A stretch of 64,000 nt of DNA from Bacillus sp. N13C7 (GCF_026790065.1 NZ_JALAMO010000012.1:1-64000); one strand, 5' to 3'. Shown: positions 1 to 10,152, counted from the stretch's first letter. The notes: generated by a model not told the origin, from the letters alone. Numbers and translations: made by a program.

Positions 1-78
1 CATTATTATAACAATATTCGTATTCAAACGAAACTAAACAACCACTCACCGATAAACTATCGGCAATTGGCTGTTTAA
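1..78 (+). pseudogene. C-terminal end of an IS3/IS150-family transposase (cut by window edge)
   Basis: An open frame runs from base 1 to a TAA at 76-78 and encodes 25 residues with the pattern YYNNxRIxTKL...SPxxYR. This is the hallmark C-terminus of the DDE integrase (OrfB) of IS3-family, IS150-group elements. The gene continues left of the window, so I cannot tell whether the element is intact or a remnant. The stop is followed within 50 bp by a sequence resembling the right end of such elements. It is not part of the usual yczI neighbourhood as I know it. Confidence 0.8.
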
Positions 79-124
79 AAGGTGTTTTGATCCCTGTCTC
101 AAAAACGGGGGTCAGTCCCTGACA
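79..124 (+). mobile_element. Probable right end of the IS3/IS150-type element
   Basis: Downstream of the transposase stop, 95-124 contains TGTCTC, then GGGGGTCAGTCC, and ends in TGACA. A G-rich GGGGTCAGT segment finishing in CA is typical of IS150-group right inverted repeats. CCCTGTC (92-98) can also pair with GACAGGG (121-127), followed by cgcgTTTTTT, so the same stretch may work as a terminator. The outer boundary and any target duplication cannot be fixed without the left end. Confidence 0.55.
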
Positions 125-279
125 GGGCGCGTTTTTTATGTGTGATTGAAATATTAAAAGAAACTTAAAATTCTCTGTCTTCTGTTCTACAGACAAACAA
201 AGTGCGCTAGAATAATGGAGGACGTAGGCAAATATAGCCATAACGTTCAATATTTCGTATATAAGGAAGGATGGTCCTT

Positions 280-525
280 TTGTTTCGGATTTTTAAAATG
301 TCTTTTGCGGTTATCATTATTATATTGGCGCTGATTGCTTTTAAATATACGGAACACACCTCTGTTATTCAATCGGTCATGCTCGTCTTTCTCGGTGCAG
401 TCATGTTTATGCAGGGGCTGGAAGAACGCAAAAAAGAAAACGACGGGTCAGGCGCTTTTAATATTTATACCGCCGTTTTCGTATGGTCTGTCTCTCTCAT
501 CGGTTTTACACTTCATATTATATAA
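280..525 (+). CDS. yczI: YczI, small membrane protein
   Basis: An 81-residue protein with two or three hydrophobic stretches (about residues 8-25, 30-45 and 63-80) separated by a charged GLEERKKEN loop. It is probably a small integral membrane protein of unknown function. The upstream ATG at 271 abuts the AAGGAAGG at 263-270, so it cannot be used efficiently. TTG at 280 sits 9 nt behind that site and is preferred. The gene lies between the IS end and the convergent yczJ. Confidence 0.75.
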   Translation: MFRIFKMSFAVIIIILALIAFKYTEHTSVIQSVMLVFLGAVMFMQGLEERKKENDGSGAFNIYTAVFVWSVSLIGFTLHII

Positions 526-530
526 ATCTA

Positions 531-818
531 TTACACATCCTGAAAATGCTCGACCGTCGGGAATGGGGCATAGAACCGATGAAGCAAGGCTTTCCACTCT
601 TGATATTCTGAAGAACCGCGAAAGCCTTCCGTATGGTCCTCAAGTGTTTCCCATTTCACAAGCAGCAAATATTTATGTGTTTCTTCCATGCATTTAGATA
701 ACGAGTGTGTGATATAGCCCCTCATGCCGGAAATGATCGGCACAGCTTGCCGGAACGCCTCCTCAAACTCCTGTTCAAGCCCTTCTTTAATGTGAAGTAT
801 TGCTGCTTCTCTGATCAT
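531..818 (-). CDS. yczJ: YczJ, antibiotic biosynthesis monooxygenase-like (ABM) protein
   Basis: A 95-residue protein with the ferredoxin-like ABM fold signature: an N-terminal strand (REAAILHI), the segment EEAFRQAVPIISGMRGYI, and a C-terminal KWETLEDHTEGFR segment. Such proteins act as dimers in quinone or heme-related oxygenation, or as stress proteins; the substrate here is unknown. The ATG at 818 is preceded by AGAAGGA and is preferred over an upstream in-frame start at 932. It is convergent with yczI, with only 5 bp between the stops. Confidence 0.7.
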   Translation of the reverse strand: MIREAAILHIKEGLEQEFEEAFRQAVPIISGMRGYITHSLSKCMEETHKYLLLVKWETLEDHTEGFRGSSEYQEWKALLHRFYAPFPTVEHFQDV

Positions 819-969
819 TTCATTCCTTCTTTCCTTCTTTTCAAATAGTCTACAGCAAACGACAGGAGATTTCTTCAAAATCGGTGAACCTTTTCCTTCA
901 TTTTCAAAAAAATCTTGCACGCACCAATTCATTTAAGAGAAAATAACAAGTGGAAGGCAGGGGAAAGTC

Positions 970-2976
970 ATGTTAAAAAAGTGTATTCTACTAGTAGTTC
1001 TATGCGTCGGATTGATTGGATTAATCGGATGCTCCAAGACAGATTCACCAGAGGATCGCATGGAAGCATTCGTAAAGCAGTGGAACGATCAGCAATTCGA
1101 TGACATGTATCAAAGCCTGACCAAAGATGTTAAAAAAGAAATCTCAAAGAAAGATTTCGTCAACAGGTATAAAACCATCTATGAACAGGCAGGCGTAAAA
1201 CATCTGAAAGTCACTGCGGGAGAAGTGGATGAGGATGATAAAGACAACGAGACAATGAAGCACATCCCATATAAAGTCAGCATGGATACAAATGCGGGCA
1301 AGGTCAGCTTCAAAAATTCGGCTGTGCTGAAAAAAGAAAAAACAGATGACGAGGAGTCGTGGAATATAGATTGGGACCCGTCGTTTATTTTCAAGCAGCT
1401 GGCTGATGACAAAACAGTGCAAATCGCCAGCATTGAACCGAAACGCGGCCAAATCTACGATAAAAACGGGAAAGGCTTAGCCATCAATACAGATGTTCCT
1501 GAAATCGGAATTGTTCCCGGAGAGCTTGGCAATAAAAAAGAAAAAGTCATAAAAGAGCTCGCAAAAAAACTTGATTTGACTGAAGATGACATCAAGAAAA
1601 AGCTGGATCAAAGCTGGGTGAAAGACGATTCGTTTGTGCCGCTCAAAAAGGTCAGCCCGGACCAGCAAAAATTAGTGTCTGAGGCGACGTCATTACAAGG
1701 CGTAACAAGAACGAATGTCGGCTCCCGCTATTATCCATACGGCGAAAAGACAGCCCATTTAACAGGCTATGTCCGCGCCATTACGGCTGAAGAACTGAAG
1801 AAAAAGAAAGACGGAACGTACAGTGATACGTCTAACATCGGTATTGCCGGACTTGAAAATGTGTATGAAGACAAACTAAGGGGCACAACCGGATGGAAAA
1901 TCTACGTACCGCAAACCGGAGAAGTCATCGCTGAAAAGAAAGCGAAGGACGGCGAGGATCTTCACCTCACAATTGATATCAACACGCAAACGAAGCTGTA
2001 TGATGAATTGAAGGATGACAGCGGCACGGCCGTTGCCCTGCAGCCGAAGACAGGTGAAACACTCGCTCTTGTCAGCGCACCTTCTTACGATCCAAACGGA
2101 TTTATTTTCGGCTGGAGTGATAAGGAATGGAAAAAACTAAACGAAGATAAAAACAATCCGTTTTCAGCAAAATTCAACAAAACATACGCACCGGGTTCTA
2201 CGATTAAACCGATCGCGGCTGCCATCGGAATCAAAAACGGCACCCTTAAAGCGGATGAGAAGAAAACAATCAAAGGAAAAGAGTGGCAAAAGGATTCAAG
2301 CTGGGGCGGTTATTCAGTGACACGTGTGTCTGAGAGCCTTCAGCAAGTCGATCTGGAAAATGCCCTCATTACATCAGACAATATTTATTTTGCACAGAAC
2401 GCGCTTGATATGGGAGCAGACAGCTTTACAAAAGGGTTGAAAACGTTTGGCTTCTCAGAGGACATTCCGTATGAATTCCCGATCCAGAAGTCGTCTATCG
2501 CAAATGGCAAGCTCGATTCAGACATTTTGCTTGCGGATACGGGGTACGGACAAGGGCAAATGCAAATGTCTCCGCTTCACTTAGCAGCTTCTTACACGCC
2601 ATTTGTTGACAACGGAGATCTTGTCAAACCAACACTGATCAAAAAAGACTCACAAACAGCCGATGTCTGGCACGAGCAAGTGGTCACGAAGGAAGGAGCG
2701 GCAGACATTACAAAAGGTCTGAAAGGCGTTGTGGAAGACGAACGCGGATCAGCGTATCAGCCTGTCGTGAAAGGAATCACTGTTGCCGGAAAAACAGGAA
2801 CAGCTGAGCTGAAAGCATCAAAAGATGACAAAGACGGCGCAGAAAATGGCTGGTTCGTCGGCTACGATTACAAAAACAAAGACCTGCTTGTCGCCATGAT
2901 GATTCAAAATGTGCAGGACCGCGGCGGCAGCCACTATGTTGTGGAGAAAGCGAAGAAGCTATTTCAATCGAATTAA
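970..2976 (+). CDS. pbpC: Penicillin-binding protein 3 (class B transpeptidase, lipoprotein-like)
   Basis: A 668-residue peptidoglycan transpeptidase acting outside the membrane. The N-terminal signal ends in a lipobox-like LIGC (Cys21). It is followed by an NTF2-like MecA-N domain (about 25-140), a PBP dimerisation domain (about 150-310) and the transpeptidase domain (about 345-665). The catalytic motifs are intact: STIK with Ser410 and Lys413, SDN at 469-471, and KTG at 608-610. The architecture is that of the low-affinity PBP2a/PBP5-type enzymes. A start at 970 has a GGAAAG-type site upstream. No strong terminator follows, so some read-through into ycsN is possible. Confidence 0.95.
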   Translation: MLKKCILLVVLCVGLIGLIGCSKTDSPEDRMEAFVKQWNDQQFDDMYQSLTKDVKKEISKKDFVNRYKTIYEQAGVKHLKVTAGEVDEDDKDNETMKHIPYKVSMDTNAGKVSFKNSAVLKKEKTDDEESWNIDWDPSFIFKQLADDKTVQIASIEPKRGQIYDKNGKGLAINTDVPEIGIVPGELGNKKEKVIKELAKKLDLTEDDIKKKLDQSWVKDDSFVPLKKVSPDQQKLVSEATSLQGVTRTNVGSRYYPYGEKTAHLTGYVRAITAEELKKKKDGTYSDTSNIGIAGLENVYEDKLRGTTGWKIYVPQTGEVIAEKKAKDGEDLHLTIDINTQTKLYDELKDDSGTAVALQPKTGETLALVSAPSYDPNGFIFGWSDKEWKKLNEDKNNPFSAKFNKTYAPGSTIKPIAAAIGIKNGTLKADEKKTIKGKEWQKDSSWGGYSVTRVSESLQQVDLENALITSDNIYFAQNALDMGADSFTKGLKTFGFSEDIPYEFPIQKSSIANGKLDSDILLADTGYGQGQMQMSPLHLAASYTPFVDNGDLVKPTLIKKDSQTADVWHEQVVTKEGAADITKGLKGVVEDERGSAYQPVVKGITVAGKTGTAELKASKDDKDGAENGWFVGYDYKNKDLLVAMMIQNVQDRGGSHYVVEKAKKLFQSN

Positions 2977-3076
2977 AATGCCATTTTGACGGGAGCGAAA
3001 GGAAAAAGGGGATCTGAGGCCGAATGAACTAGTAAGGGGCAAGACCCGGTTTATACAAAGAAAAGAGGGATTTTGC

Positions 3077-3979
3077 ATGCAGCGTATTCAAGTGGCGGAG
3101 GATCTTCAATTTTCAAGAGTCATACACGGGCTTTGGCGGCTGAATGAATGGAGCTATTCAGATGCTGAACTGCTTAACCTCATTGAATGGTGTATGGAAC
3201 ACGGCATCACGACCTTTGATCATGCGGATATTTATGGAGGCTATACGTGCGAGAAGCTGTTTGGAAACGCCCTTGCCCTTTCGCCCGGATTGAGAGAAAA
3301 CATACAGCTGGTCACAAAATGCGGCATCGTTCTTGAATCACCTGAACGTCCCGCTCACAAGTCGCATCATTATAACACAAGCAAATCACATATCTTGGCA
3401 TCCGTTGAACAATCCCTTCTAAACCTTAGAACGGATTATATCGACGTACTGCTGATTCACAGACCGGACCCGCTCATGGATCCGGAGGGAGTAGCAGAGG
3501 CGTTTCAGGCGCTGAAAGGCTCTGGCAAGGTCAGGTACTTCGGCGTTTCGAATTTTAAAGATCACCAGTATCGCATGCTGGAATCGTATTTGCCTGAGAA
3601 GCTTGTGACCAACCAAATTGAGCTTTCCGCATATGAATTAGAAAATGTTCTGGACGGCACTTTGAACTTGTGCCAGGAAAAGCGGATTTCACCGATGGCT
3701 TGGTCACCGCTGGCAGGCGGAAAAGTATTTACAGGTGACACGGAAAAAGACCGGCGTGTCCGCACGGCACTTGAATCCGTTCAGGCAGAAATCGGCGCCG
3801 CATCGTTGGACGAGGTGATGTACGCATGGCTGTTCACGCACCCGGCCTGTATCATGCCGATCGTCGGAAGCGGAAAACGCGAGCGGATTTCCGCCGCGGT
3901 AAATGCGCTGGCATACAAGCTGGACCAGGATCAATGGTTCCGCATATTTACTGCCGCACAGGGATACGATATTCCATAA
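3077..3979 (+). CDS. ycsN: YcsN, aldo/keto reductase
   Basis: A 300-residue NADPH-dependent oxidoreductase of the aldo/keto reductase superfamily (TIM barrel). The expected tetrad is visible: Asp in FDHADIYGG, Tyr in the same segment, Lys in LVTKCGI and His in LIHRPDP. The C-terminal PIVGSGKRERI segment is the cofactor-binding loop. The physiological substrate is unknown. The ATG at 3077 follows GAGGGA by 7 nt. The gene lies 100 bp downstream of pbpC and before the separately promoted mtlR. Confidence 0.88.
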   Translation: MQRIQVAEDLQFSRVIHGLWRLNEWSYSDAELLNLIEWCMEHGITTFDHADIYGGYTCEKLFGNALALSPGLRENIQLVTKCGIVLESPERPAHKSHHYNTSKSHILASVEQSLLNLRTDYIDVLLIHRPDPLMDPEGVAEAFQALKGSGKVRYFGVSNFKDHQYRMLESYLPEKLVTNQIELSAYELENVLDGTLNLCQEKRISPMAWSPLAGGKVFTGDTEKDRRVRTALESVQAEIGAASLDEVMYAWLFTHPACIMPIVGSGKRERISAAVNALAYKLDQDQWFRIFTAAQGYDIP

Positions 3980-4057
3980 CACAAAGCACCGGCTTAGCAG
4001 CTGGTGCTTTTTCAATATTGTCACACCGCTTAGTGCCAAATTCCCATTTATAAGTGA

Positions 4058-4086
4058 TTGAATCTTGTTTGAAAGCGTTTTATATT
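4058..4086 (+). promoter_or_regulatory. Probable SigA promoter of mtlR
   Basis: TTGAAT (4058-4063), a 17-bp spacer and TATATT (4081-4086) lie about 85 bp before the mtlR start. The spacer contains a cre-like site. Confidence 0.6.
4070..4083 (+). promoter_or_regulatory. cre-like CcpA operator in the mtlR promoter
   Basis: TGAAAGCGTTTTAT matches the catabolite-responsive element core (TGWAANCGNTNWCA) at nearly all positions. It lies between and over the -35/-10 boxes, a position that fits glucose repression of mtlR. Confidence 0.6.
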
Positions 4087-4168
4087 ATAAAGAAAACCTC
4101 TCTTTTTCCTCTGCTGCATCTCCTTGCGACTTCATCCGCACATCAAGATTGTCTAGGAGGTCTTTTTT

Positions 4169-6253
4169 ATGTATATGACTGCCAGGGAACAAAAGCTTTT
4201 AAAGCACTTGTTATTACAAAATAGATATATAACCGTAACTGAGCTTGCTGAACTGATGCAAGTCAGCACGAGAACCATTCACAGGGAACTCAAATCAATT
4301 AAGCCGCTGATGGAAAATGTCGGGCTTACGCTCGATAAACAGCCCGGTAAAGGGTTGAAGGCAGTGGGAAGTCCCGAGAATAAACAAAAGCTGCTTACCG
4401 ATTTGTCATATGAGCAGCATGAATATAGCGCGGACGAACGGAAACTGCTCATTCTCTGTTCGTTATTAGAGTCTCAGGAGCCTGTCAAGCTGTACACGCT
4501 GGCTCATGATCTGCAGGTGACGAATGCAACGGTCAGCTACGACTTAGATGAACTGGAGAAATGGATTTCTCCCTTCGGATTAACACTGATCCGTAAAAGA
4601 GGCTTTGGCATCCAGCTCATCGGGCCGGAAAATGCGAAACGTAAAATTGTCGGCAACTTGATTGTGAACCGTCTCGACATCCAAATGTTTTTGGAAGCGG
4701 TTGAATTAAACATCAAAGGAAACGCCGATTCTTCAGAGAAAATGTTCGGTGTTGTCAGCAAAGGTGAGCTGTTAAAAATGGAGCGCATCCTTTTTCAGCT
4801 CAAAGAAAAAATCGCCTTTTCATTATCTGACAGCTCCTATATAGCGCTCGTCGTCCATCTGACGTTTGCGATCGAACGCATCAAACTTGGGGAAACCATC
4901 ACCATGGAGCAGAATGAGCTTGAGGAGCTGAAGAATGCAAAAGAATACAGCTCTGCTCTAGAAATCGCGGGCGAGCTTGAACGTGCCTTTGGCGTGACAA
5001 TTCCGGAGGCGGAGGTCGGCTATATCACCATCCACCTTCGAAGCGCCAATCGCAAATACAAAACAGAATACAAAGCGCAGGAAATTGAACTCGAAACAGC
5101 CCTGCAAACAAAGCGGCTCATTGCTTTTATTTCAGACAAAATCAGAATGGATCTCACAAAAAACTACTCGTTATATGAAGGCCTGATCGCCCATTTGGAG
5201 CCGGCCGTCAGCCGCATAAAAGAAAATATCGAGATATACAATCCGATGAAGGAACAGATCAAACGCGATTATTTTCTGCTTTATATGGCGATCGAAGAAG
5301 GCGTGGAAAAGTATTTTCCAGGCATGTCCTTTTCAGATGATGAGATTGCATTTATCGTCCTTCACTTCGGCTCTGCTCTTGAAATCAAAAAAGAGGAGGC
5401 AAAAGTAAAAGCGCTTGTCGTCTGCTCAAGCGGAATCGGCTCTTCGAAAATGCTTGCTTCCAGACTGAAGAAAGAGCTGCCGGAAATTGAATCGTTCGAC
5501 ATGTCATCCCTGATCGAGCTGAAGGGCATGGATGTTCAATCCTATGATTTGATTGTTTCCACCGTTCCGATTCCTTACGAAAACATTGATTACATCATGG
5601 TCAGCCCGCTTTTAAATGAGGAAGACACAAACCAGGTGAAGCAGTATATCAAGCGGAAAATCCCGCTCATTCTTGACAAAAATAGAAATTCAAAGGAAGA
5701 CACGCAGCAGGCTGATGTACCGGACATGCTGGCCGCGGCGGAGAGCATGGGGCGGTACATGGACGTTATTCAAGATGTTCTGCGCCATTTTACACTTACT
5801 CACATCGAAACGAAACCCGATCACAGGGTGCTCCTGTTAGAGCTTTTTCAACAGCTGAAGGAGGACGGCTTGATCCGTGATCCGAAAAAAGCGGCTGTTT
5901 ACCTGGCGGAGCGGGAGAAGCAAGGGGGATTGGGAATCCCGGGGACAAACATGGCGCTGTATCATCTCAAAAATGAAGAAATCGTCCTGCCTTTTTTCAA
6001 AATATATGATCTCAGCACCTCGTATGAAGTGAATGGCATGGACGGAAATACCCTCAGCATGACACGCATCCTTGTGATGATGGCGCCGGGGTCGCTATCA
6101 GCTGAAGGCTCGGAGATTTTAAGCGCGATCAGCTCCGCCATTATCGAGAGCAATGAAAGCATGGCGGGGTTTCAGGAAGAGGAAGAACAAGAACTTTATC
6201 AGCGGTTAAACCGCATATTTTTCACATGGATGAAAGAAAAAAACATACCGTAA
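4169..6253 (+). CDS. mtlR: MtlR, PTS-controlled activator of the mannitol operon
   Basis: A 694-residue transcription activator for mannitol uptake genes. Domains in order: an HTH_11/DeoR-type DNA-binding domain (about 1-60), an Mga-type HTH (about 85-150), PRD1 (about 180-295), PRD2 (about 300-405), an EIIB(Gat)-like domain (about 410-500) and an EIIA(Mtl)-like domain (about 540-690). All regulatory phosphorylation residues known from B. subtilis MtlR are present: His230 and His289 (PRD1), His342 and His399 (PRD2), Cys419 (EIIB-like) and His599 (EIIA-like). Phosphorylation in PRD2 by HPr activates and modification of Cys419 inactivates (family knowledge). AGGAGG lies about 9 nt before the ATG. 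The mtlAFD genes are not in this window. Confidence 0.96.
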   Translation: MYMTAREQKLLKHLLLQNRYITVTELAELMQVSTRTIHRELKSIKPLMENVGLTLDKQPGKGLKAVGSPENKQKLLTDLSYEQHEYSADERKLLILCSLLESQEPVKLYTLAHDLQVTNATVSYDLDELEKWISPFGLTLIRKRGFGIQLIGPENAKRKIVGNLIVNRLDIQMFLEAVELNIKGNADSSEKMFGVVSKGELLKMERILFQLKEKIAFSLSDSSYIALVVHLTFAIERIKLGETITMEQNELEELKNAKEYSSALEIAGELERAFGVTIPEAEVGYITIHLRSANRKYKTEYKAQEIELETALQTKRLIAFISDKIRMDLTKNYSLYEGLIAHLEPAVSRIKENIEIYNPMKEQIKRDYFLLYMAIEEGVEKYFPGMSFSDDEIAFIVLHFGSALEIKKEEAKVKALVVCSSGIGSSKMLASRLKKELPEIESFDMSSLIELKGMDVQSYDLIVSTVPIPYENIDYIMVSPLLNEEDTNQVKQYIKRKIPLILDKNRNSKEDTQQADVPDMLAAAESMGRYMDVIQDVLRHFTLTHIETKPDHRVLLLELFQQLKEDGLIRDPKKAAVYLAEREKQGGLGIPGTNMALYHLKNEEIVLPFFKIYDLSTSYEVNGMDGNTLSMTRILVMMAPGSLSAEGSEILSAISSAIIESNESMAGFQEEEEQELYQRLNRIFFTWMKEKNIP

Positions 6254-6263
6254 CAGTGCATGT

Positions 6264-6292
6264 CACACGTCAAAAAATTGGCGTGTGTTTTT
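6264..6292 (+). terminator. Terminator of mtlR
   Basis: CACACGTC (6264-6271) pairs with GGCGTGTG (6280-6287), followed by TTTTT. Confidence 0.75.
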
Positions 6293-6370
6293 ATGTGGAG
6301 CGGGTACAAAATAAGAAAATGTGGGACTATTTTATCATTCAGTAATAGAATAATTCCAAAATGAAATAGT

Positions 6371-6399
6371 TTTACAAGTGATCTTTTTTGGGTTAAAAT
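6371..6399 (+). promoter_or_regulatory. SigA-type promoter of ydaB
   Basis: TTTACA (6371-6376), a 17-bp spacer and TAAAAT (6394-6399) lie about 70 bp before the ydaB start. Confidence 0.65.
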
Positions 6400-6468
6400 G
6401 GGTGAGGTAAAGGAAGAAAATCTAACAAATGATTGAAGATTCAAGAGAATAATATAGGAGATGACGAT

Positions 6469-7980
6469 ATGGAAACATTACAGCATCTGATTCTGCATGA
6501 CATGCCGGATAGCGAAGAAATAGAGGCTGTAAAAAGCGGAGATCATACCTTGACATATGCAGGTTACCGTAAACGGATTAATCAGCTGGCGAATGCCATG
6601 CTTCAAAAAGGAATTCAAAAAGGCGATCGTGTTGCATTGCTTTGCAAAAACGGCCATCCTGCATCAACTGTTATGTTTGCCGCGCTTGAAATAGGTGCTG
6701 TTGTCGTACCTGTCAGCTGGCAGCTGAAACCATATGAAATGACAGGCATTTTAAAAGCAAGTGAACCGAAGGCGATGTTTTACGGAGCGGAGTTTAAAGA
6801 GACACTGGACGAAGTTCTTCCCGAACTGTCTACATTGCATATCACAATGGAAACAGGAACAGCTTACGAAACGTCTGCTGAGTTTGAAGCACTGTTTACC
6901 GGATCTGATCATTTGCCCGAAACTGAAATGGTTTCACCAGATGATACAGCGCTTTTGATGTTTACGTCTGGAACTACAGGAAACCCGAAGAGATGCATGA
7001 TCACACATGGCGGCATATACAGATACGTCAAAAGATCCAACAGCTCTGTAACACGCATGAAGGGGCTTCGTTTTCTTGCATGCCATCCGATTTATCATAC
7101 GAGTGCGCTCATTTGCATCATGCTTGGAACGTTTGCAGGAACAACTTTTGTATTTACAAAGGATCAAGACCCTGTTCACATGCTGAAGGTCATTGAAAAA
7201 GAGAAAATTCAAACCGTGATGGCTCTTCCTGTGTTTTACACATATTTGCTTGAAGCATGGGAAACGCACCAAACTGACTTATCTTCGCTAGTGATGTTAA
7301 TGACTGGCGGAACAAAAGTGCCAAGCAGCCTGATCCGCCGCTATCTTGATATCGGCATTCCACTCGCGCACGGGTATGGAAGCACTGAGGCTTGGGGAAT
7401 CAGCACATGGACGCCTGATATGGGTATGGATAAGGCTGCCTCTGCAGGAAAGCCTGTGGCAGGTGTTAAAGTCAAAGTGGAAGATCCTCAGACGGGAGAA
7501 GAACTCCCTCAAGGGGAAATTGGCGAAATCGTTGTTCACACCCCATTCTTATTTAAAGGCTATGAAGACAATCCTGAAGCGACAGCAAAAGTGCTGCAAA
7601 ACGGCTGGTTCAGAACCGGAGATTCAGGCTATGTAGATGAAGATGGTTTTATTTTCATCACGGGACGCTACAAGGATGTCATTATTTACGGAGGCGATAA
7701 CGTTTATCCGGATCAGGTTGAAGAAGTCATCCAGCAGATCCCGGGAATCCTTGAAACGGCTGTGGTTGGTATTCCAGATCCGCTGTACGGAGAAAAGCCG
7801 AAAGCTTTTATCGTGACAAACGGCGGCCAGCGTATAACGGAAGAGGATGTCATCGCATTTTGTAAAGAGCGCCTATCCGCTTACAAAATACCTGAAGTTG
7901 AATTTGTTAAAGAACTGCCGAAAAATAACCTCGGCAAAGTAAAAAAAGACGTCTTGCGCAAGCAGGCCGTACATTCATAA
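6469..7980 (+). CDS. ydaB: YdaB, acyl-CoA synthetase-like (AMP-forming) ligase
   Basis: A 503-residue ANL-superfamily enzyme predicted to activate a carboxylate through an acyl-adenylate to the CoA thioester. Visible motifs: the phosphate-binding loop FTSGTTGNPK, GYGSTEAWG, the TGDSGYVDEDG segment, and the conserved C-terminal catalytic lysine in LPKNNLGKVKK. The acyl substrate cannot be read from the sequence; medium or long fatty acids are likely from family membership. The ATG at 6469 has GGAG 8 nt upstream and is preferred over TTG at 6433. Monocistronic between its promoter and a bidirectional terminator. Confidence 0.85.
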   Translation: METLQHLILHDMPDSEEIEAVKSGDHTLTYAGYRKRINQLANAMLQKGIQKGDRVALLCKNGHPASTVMFAALEIGAVVVPVSWQLKPYEMTGILKASEPKAMFYGAEFKETLDEVLPELSTLHITMETGTAYETSAEFEALFTGSDHLPETEMVSPDDTALLMFTSGTTGNPKRCMITHGGIYRYVKRSNSSVTRMKGLRFLACHPIYHTSALICIMLGTFAGTTFVFTKDQDPVHMLKVIEKEKIQTVMALPVFYTYLLEAWETHQTDLSSLVMLMTGGTKVPSSLIRRYLDIGIPLAHGYGSTEAWGISTWTPDMGMDKAASAGKPVAGVKVKVEDPQTGEELPQGEIGEIVVHTPFLFKGYEDNPEATAKVLQNGWFRTGDSGYVDEDGFIFITGRYKDVIIYGGDNVYPDQVEEVIQQIPGILETAVVGIPDPLYGEKPKAFIVTNGGQRITEEDVIAFCKERLSAYKIPEVEFVKELPKNNLGKVKKDVLRKQAVHS

Positions 7981-7982
7981 AA

Positions 7983-8014
7983 AAGAAGCCCGCCGCTTAT
8001 GTGGCGGGCTTCTT
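7983..8014. terminator. Bidirectional terminator between ydaB and ydaC
   Basis: AAGAAGCCCGCC (7983-7994) and GGCGGGCTTCTT (8003-8014) form a perfect 12-bp stem with an 8-nt loop. The ydaC stop codon lies in the loop. Confidence 0.85.
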
Positions 8015-8593
8015 TGCAGTTGTGCAGACAGAAAGCTCAGGCTTAATGTTTTTAAATTGCAACTCAATGTCTTCGAAGCCGGCTGCTTTGAAGTCGGCAA
8101 CCATCTGTTTTCCAAATGATTTGGTTTTCTCAGGACTCGCATCCGCTTCCCGCGGCTGCATTGTAATCGCTGCTTTTCCGCCGGGCTTGAGCGCCCGATA
8201 TATCTGTTTTATGCCTTTTGTTTGGTCATTCCAAATGGTGTAGTTGTTAACGGAAATCACTTTATCATAAAACGAGGCATTAAGAGGAAATGTTTCGACG
8301 CTTCCTTGTATCAGGCGCACAGGCTTCGATTTTACTCTGCGGGCGGCCAGCTTCAGCATGGCGTCTGACACATCAATTCCATGAAGATGAATGTCCTTTT
8401 CGCGTTTCAGCATCTGCTGCATGCAGTATCCCGGCCCAAACCCGACTTCTAATATGCTGTCTCCGCGTGTAATCCCCAGCTGATCGATTGTCCACTGATT
8501 CAGTGTCTTATTTTCAGCAGCCATGATGTATCCGGCGATCATGCCGGTTACGCCCTTTGGCCTGCTGAATTTTTTAGAAAGCATGTTAATCAT
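7997..8593 (-). CDS. ydaC: YdaC, SAM-dependent methyltransferase
   Basis: A 198-residue class I methyltransferase. Motif I is LEVGFGPGYC (about residues 49-58), followed by the acidic HGIDVSDAML at the end of strand 2 and the ALKPGGKAAIT segment of motif III. The N-terminus (KFSRPKG...) resembles small-molecule or phospholipid methyltransferases of the UbiE type. The substrate is unknown. AAAGGGGG sits 7 nt before the ATG at 8593; a second in-frame ATG follows at 8584. Divergent from ydaD. Confidence 0.82.
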   Translation of the reverse strand: MINMLSKKFSRPKGVTGMIAGYIMAAENKTLNQWTIDQLGITRGDSILEVGFGPGYCMQQMLKREKDIHLHGIDVSDAMLKLAARRVKSKPVRLIQGSVETFPLNASFYDKVISVNNYTIWNDQTKGIKQIYRALKPGGKAAITMQPREADASPEKTKSFGKQMVADFKAAGFEDIELQFKNIKPELSVCTTAKKPAT

Positions 8594-8679
8594 TCAGCAA
8601 CCCCCTTTGAAAGTTATTTCCTCCTTCCGTTTCATGTGAAACATTTTTCTGATAAAGCAATGCGAAGGTGCCAACCCAT

Positions 8680-8705
8680 GTTTATCCAACGAACGTGCGA
8701 GGTAC
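8680..8705 (+). promoter_or_regulatory. SigB-type promoter of ydaD-ydaE
   Basis: GTTTAT (8680-8685), a 14-bp spacer and AGGTAC (8700-8705) approximate the SigB consensus GTTTAA/GGGTAT, about 40 bp before ydaD. Confidence 0.6.
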
Positions 8706-8743
8706 ACAACAAATAGACACGAAAACAAAGGAGGAAAATCATC

Positions 8744-9604
8744 ATGGCCAATTATCCAAAAGAACTGCCGGCCCAAACCCAAAATCGCCAGCCGGGAATC
8801 GAAAGTGAAATGAATCCAAGTCCGGTGTATGAATATGAACATTACAAAGGGGCGGACAAATTAAAAGGAAAAGTAGCGCTCATTACAGGCGGTGACAGCG
8901 GGATTGGACGTGCGGTCTCCGTTGCATATGCAAAGGAAGGCGCTGACATCGCCATTGTGTATAAGGATGAGCATGGGGACGCCGAAGAGACGAAGAAGCG
9001 TGTAGAACAAGAAGGCGTCAAATGCCTGCTGATCGCCGGTGACGTAGGCGAAGAGGAATTCTGCAATGAAGCAGTGGAAAAAACGGTTAAGGAACTTGGC
9101 GGCTTAGACATCCTTGTCAACAATGCCGGTGAACAGCATCCGAAGGAAAGCATCAAAGACATTACAAGCGAACAGCTTCACCGTACATTTAAAACAAACT
9201 TTTATTCTCAATTTTATTTGACTAAAAAAGCAATTGATTACTTGAAACCGGGCAGCGCCATTATCAACACGACATCCATCAACCCGTACGTAGGGAACCC
9301 GACACTGATTGATTATACAGCGACAAAAGGGGCGATCAATGCCTTTACAAGAACAATGGCGCAGGCGCTTGTCAAAGACGGCATCCGTGTGAATGCAGTT
9401 GCGCCGGGGCCAATCTGGACGCCATTAATCCCAGCTACGTTCTCTGAAGATACAGTCGCTCAATTTGGGCAAGATACGCCGATGGGCCGTCCTGGACAGC
9501 CTGTTGAGCACGTAGGCTGTTATGTGCTGCTGGCATCTGATGAGTCATCTTACATGACAGGCCAGACACTGCATGTCAACGGCGGAAATTTTGTGACGAC
9601 TTAA
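8744..9604 (+). CDS. ydaD: YdaD, short-chain dehydrogenase, general stress protein
   Basis: A 286-residue NAD(P)-dependent classical-type SDR with an N-terminal extension of about 40 residues. The Rossmann motif TGGDSGIGRA (about 49-58), NNAG, the catalytic serine region (NTTSIN) and YTATKG (the Tyr-Lys pair) are all present. A VNAVAPGPIWTPL segment follows, as in YhdF/YxnA-type stress SDRs. The substrate is unknown. It heads a two-gene unit with ydaE and has a SigB-like promoter, which fits its known membership of the general stress regulon. Confidence 0.9.
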   Translation: MANYPKELPAQTQNRQPGIESEMNPSPVYEYEHYKGADKLKGKVALITGGDSGIGRAVSVAYAKEGADIAIVYKDEHGDAEETKKRVEQEGVKCLLIAGDVGEEEFCNEAVEKTVKELGGLDILVNNAGEQHPKESIKDITSEQLHRTFKTNFYSQFYLTKKAIDYLKPGSAIINTTSINPYVGNPTLIDYTATKGAINAFTRTMAQALVKDGIRVNAVAPGPIWTPLIPATFSEDTVAQFGQDTPMGRPGQPVEHVGCYVLLASDESSYMTGQTLHVNGGNFVTT

Positions 9605-10122
<518 letters not shown>

Positions 10123-10123
<1 letters not shown>

Positions 10124-10152
10124 GGATGGGGCTTAACGGCCCATCCTTTTTT
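10123..10152 (+). terminator. Terminator of ydaD-ydaE
   Basis: AGGATGGG (10123-10130) pairs with CCCATCCT (10140-10147), followed by a U-tract. Confidence 0.85.

Noticed and set aside
335-697. Alternate + frame over yczI and yczJ
   Set aside because: It overlaps two better-supported genes and has no ribosome binding site.
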